Source: Candidatus Competibacteraceae bacterium (GTDB taxonomy: Bacteria > Pseudomonadota > Gammaproteobacteria > Competibacterales > Competibacteraceae). Taken from it: 6,329 nt of DNA. The notes beneath the pieces were generated by a model that searched no databases, was not told the origin of the DNA, and was given only the letters and a program-made list of their open reading frames with translations. Below are positions 4,996 through 6,329 of the stretch, one piece after another (position 1 is the first letter of the stretch; the number at the start of each line of letters is the position of its first letter). The translations under genes were made by a program, and so were the position numbers. The stretch spans positions 1 to 6,329 of the forward strand of contig JAAUQA010000208.1 of assembly GCA_012032855.1 (NCBI GenBank), given 5' to 3'.

Positions 4996-6212
4996 GGATT
5001 GACCATCAGCACATCGTAGAGCTGCATGGCGGCGATGGCCCGGTTGTAGCTGCTGCCGAAAATCATCCGCACCGGTTCCCAGAACCCATCGCTGAAGTCG
5101 GCATTGATCAGGCTGCCTTCGGCGGTGATCTCCTTGAGGTAGGTCTGATACTCATCAACCTCCATCCGCGACGGCACCAGCAGGGTCAGCATTTGCACCT
5201 TGCCGCGATGCTCGGGATAGTTCTCCAGCAATACCCGAAATGCCTGCAGACTGCGCAAAATGTTCTTGCTAGGCTCCACTCGGTCGGTACGTAGGATCAA
5301 GCGGCTGTCACCGATGGACTGGATGAGCTGATTCTTGAACAGCTTAGTTTCCATCTCTTCGCCAATCGCTTCGACTTTCTCCACGTCAATCGAGATAGGA
5401 TAAGCTTTAGCTTCAATCTTCCGATCTTGATAATGAATCGTGGTGCGGCTTCCCCGGGAATGGGCGTCATTTAGATAGAATCGGCAGGTCTGGACAAAAT
5501 TAAAAGCGTCTTTCTGGGTCTGAAAGCCGACCCGATCGGAGTCCAACAGGCTGGATAACAGCATGGTGCGCATGTCCGCCGGCAGAATCCGCCACGCATC
5601 CGGCCCCGGCCAGGGAATATGGCAAAACGGCTGAATTTGTACTCGATCCCCGAGTTTTTCCCGTAAGAAATGCGGTACCAAGTAGAGCTGGTAGTCTTGT
5701 GGCAAAATTAAAATCGGCTGCTTGCCGTCACCGATGCCGGCAGCGATAGTCTCGGCGCATTGCCGATTGACCGCCACATAACCGGAGTGCCACGCATCCC
5801 AAGTATCACCATCAATGCTGGGGTAACGGGGCGTATCCCACAGTTGATGTTGGATAAACCAGAGCAAGGGATTGGAAATGTGATTGTAGTATTTCTCGTA
5901 GGCCGCCGGGTCAGGCTGAAACAGTTGCAACAGCGTTCCTTCCACGTCTTGCGGTTTCCCGTGGTGTTGCTCGGCCCAGTCGCGATCATCCTGACTCAAC
6001 GCCGCCGCAACCCACAGTACGCGATGACGTTCCGCCAGAGCACCCAGGGCGGTCACTAATCCGCCCGCACCACGTTGCACGGTAAAACTTCCATCTTCTG
6101 CCCGTTTAAAACTGAACGGGCCACGATTCGATGCGATAACAATCAGCGGCTCTGAAATTGGCTCAGCTGACTTGGACTTTTCGGTTTTTTTTGCCGAGAT
6201 TTTATCGTTCAT
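4992..6212 (-). CDS. GT20 glycosyltransferase (trehalose-6-phosphate synthase type), N-terminal part
   Basis: This encodes the first 406 residues of a retaining family 20 glycosyltransferase, which typically moves glucose from UDP-glucose to glucose-6-phosphate to give trehalose-6-phosphate, an osmoprotectant precursor. A charged tail rich in Lys and Ser (1-18) precedes the GT-B fold. Landmarks are IVIASNRGPF (24-33), the donor loop RGAGGL (47-52), LPQDYQLYLVP (170-180, in place of VHDYHL), HIPWPGPDAWRILP (198-211), DSDRVGFQT (224-232), RTDRVEPSK (308-316, with the Arg and Lys that contact the donor phosphates) and YDVLMVNP (399-406). The HIPWP and NRGPF variants place it away from the E. coli OtsA type, so the acceptor may differ and no symbol is given. 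The frame ends at a TAG (4992-4994) inside a conserved motif. The ATG at 6212 has only TAGG a few bases upstream. No phosphatase gene is visible nearby. Confidence 0.85.
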   Translation of the reverse strand: MNDKISAKKTEKSKSAEPISEPLIVIASNRGPFSFKRAEDGSFTVQRGAGGLVTALGALAERHRVLWVAAALSQDDRDWAEQHHGKPQDVEGTLLQLFQPDPAAYEKYYNHISNPLLWFIQHQLWDTPRYPSIDGDTWDAWHSGYVAVNRQCAETIAAGIGDGKQPILILPQDYQLYLVPHFLREKLGDRVQIQPFCHIPWPGPDAWRILPADMRTMLLSSLLDSDRVGFQTQKDAFNFVQTCRFYLNDAHSRGSRTTIHYQDRKIEAKAYPISIDVEKVEAIGEEMETKLFKNQLIQSIGDSRLILRTDRVEPSKNILRSLQAFRVLLENYPEHRGKVQMLTLLVPSRMEVDEYQTYLKEITAEGSLINADFSDGFWEPVRMIFGSSYNRAIAAMQLYDVLMVNP

Positions 6213-6215
6213 ATG

Positions 6216-6237
6216 CCTAAAACAATCCTAAAACAAT
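6216..6237. repeat. 11-bp perfect tandem repeat in the GT20 leader
   Basis: CCTAAAACAAT occurs twice in direct succession, ending 3 bases before the GT20 start codon. On the coding strand each copy reads ATTGTTTTAGG, so the repeat duplicates the AGG that could serve as ribosome binding site. Loss or gain of one copy by slippage would change the leader but not the protein. Confidence 0.85.
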
Positions 6238-6303
6238 TCGATCACTTAGTTTAACCCGCGCTTTCCCAACAAAACATCCCGTAGAATCTGGCTGCTCGCG
6301 GAC

Positions 6304-6329
6304 GGTGGTTTATACTTCAAAAAACCACC
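6304..6329. repeat. Inverted repeat at the window edge
   Basis: GGTGGTTT (6304-6311) pairs perfectly with AAACCACC (6322-6329) around a 10-base loop. It stands about 90 bases upstream of the GT20 start and could be an operator, or the terminator stem of a gene beyond the edge. No T-run can be seen because the window stops at the last base of the stem. A TATAAA on the minus strand (6309-6314) lies inside it, but its -35 region would be outside the window. Confidence 0.5.

Noticed and set aside
4538..5002. 154-codon plus-strand open frame running from the lipoprotein gene into the GT20 gene
   Set aside because: It overlaps the end of the lipoprotein gene in another frame and the GT20 C-terminus on the opposite strand. 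It resembles no family and has no ribosome binding site.
6304..6329. Intrinsic terminator at the right window edge
   Set aside because: The stem is present, but no T-run can be seen on either strand within the window, so only an inverted repeat is reported.

Overview
The window looks like chromosomal DNA of a Gammaproteobacterium with moderate GC content. The reasons are a type II secretion gspC-gspD pair, an outer-membrane OmpA-type lipoprotein, and a small membrane protein resembling the exosortase H-associated family. The species cannot be named from the sequence. No rRNA, tRNA, CRISPR array, insertion sequence or phage gene was seen.

Layout from left to right. (1) Positions 1-55 hold the last codons of a plus-strand gene, perhaps exosortase H itself. 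It overlaps a 208-residue polytopic membrane protein (48-674, plus) that I take to be the exosortase H-associated protein. (2) Convergent to it, on the minus strand, is a gspC-gspD operon (3712 down to 689). It encodes the inner-membrane linker (GspC) and the outer-membrane secretin (GspD) of the type II secretion system. The gspD frame is broken once near 1512; restoring one base gives a normal 695-residue secretin. (3) A 182-bp divergent intergenic region (3713-3894) carries a perfect TATAAT box toward the right and a plausible weaker promoter toward gspC. (4) An OmpA-family lipoprotein (3895-4683, plus) has a lipobox, a glycine-zipper segment, a peptidoglycan-binding domain and a Pro/Gln/Gly-rich tail. 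(5) Convergent to it, on the minus strand (6212 down to 4700), is a family 20 glycosyltransferase of the trehalose-6-phosphate synthase type. Its frame is broken by two apparent single-base losses 14-17 bases apart, inside the family's most conserved motif. (6) Positions 6213-6329 are its leader, with an 11-bp tandem repeat and an inverted repeat at the window edge.

Taken together, most of the region concerns the cell envelope: protein sorting (exosortase), secretion through the outer membrane (GspC/GspD) and anchoring of the outer membrane to peptidoglycan (OmpA lipoprotein). The glycosyltransferase probably makes an osmoprotectant precursor. The rest of the gsp operon is absent: gspD is the last gene of its transcript and meets a convergent gene, so gspE onward must lie elsewhere. 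The three frame breaks all sit in strongly conserved coding sequence and can be read as one-base run-length changes. Base-calling or assembly error is therefore the simplest explanation, although real inactivation is not excluded. I found no convincing new biological system here. The observations most worth following up are the frame breaks, the detached gspCD pair and the exosortase-associated gene.
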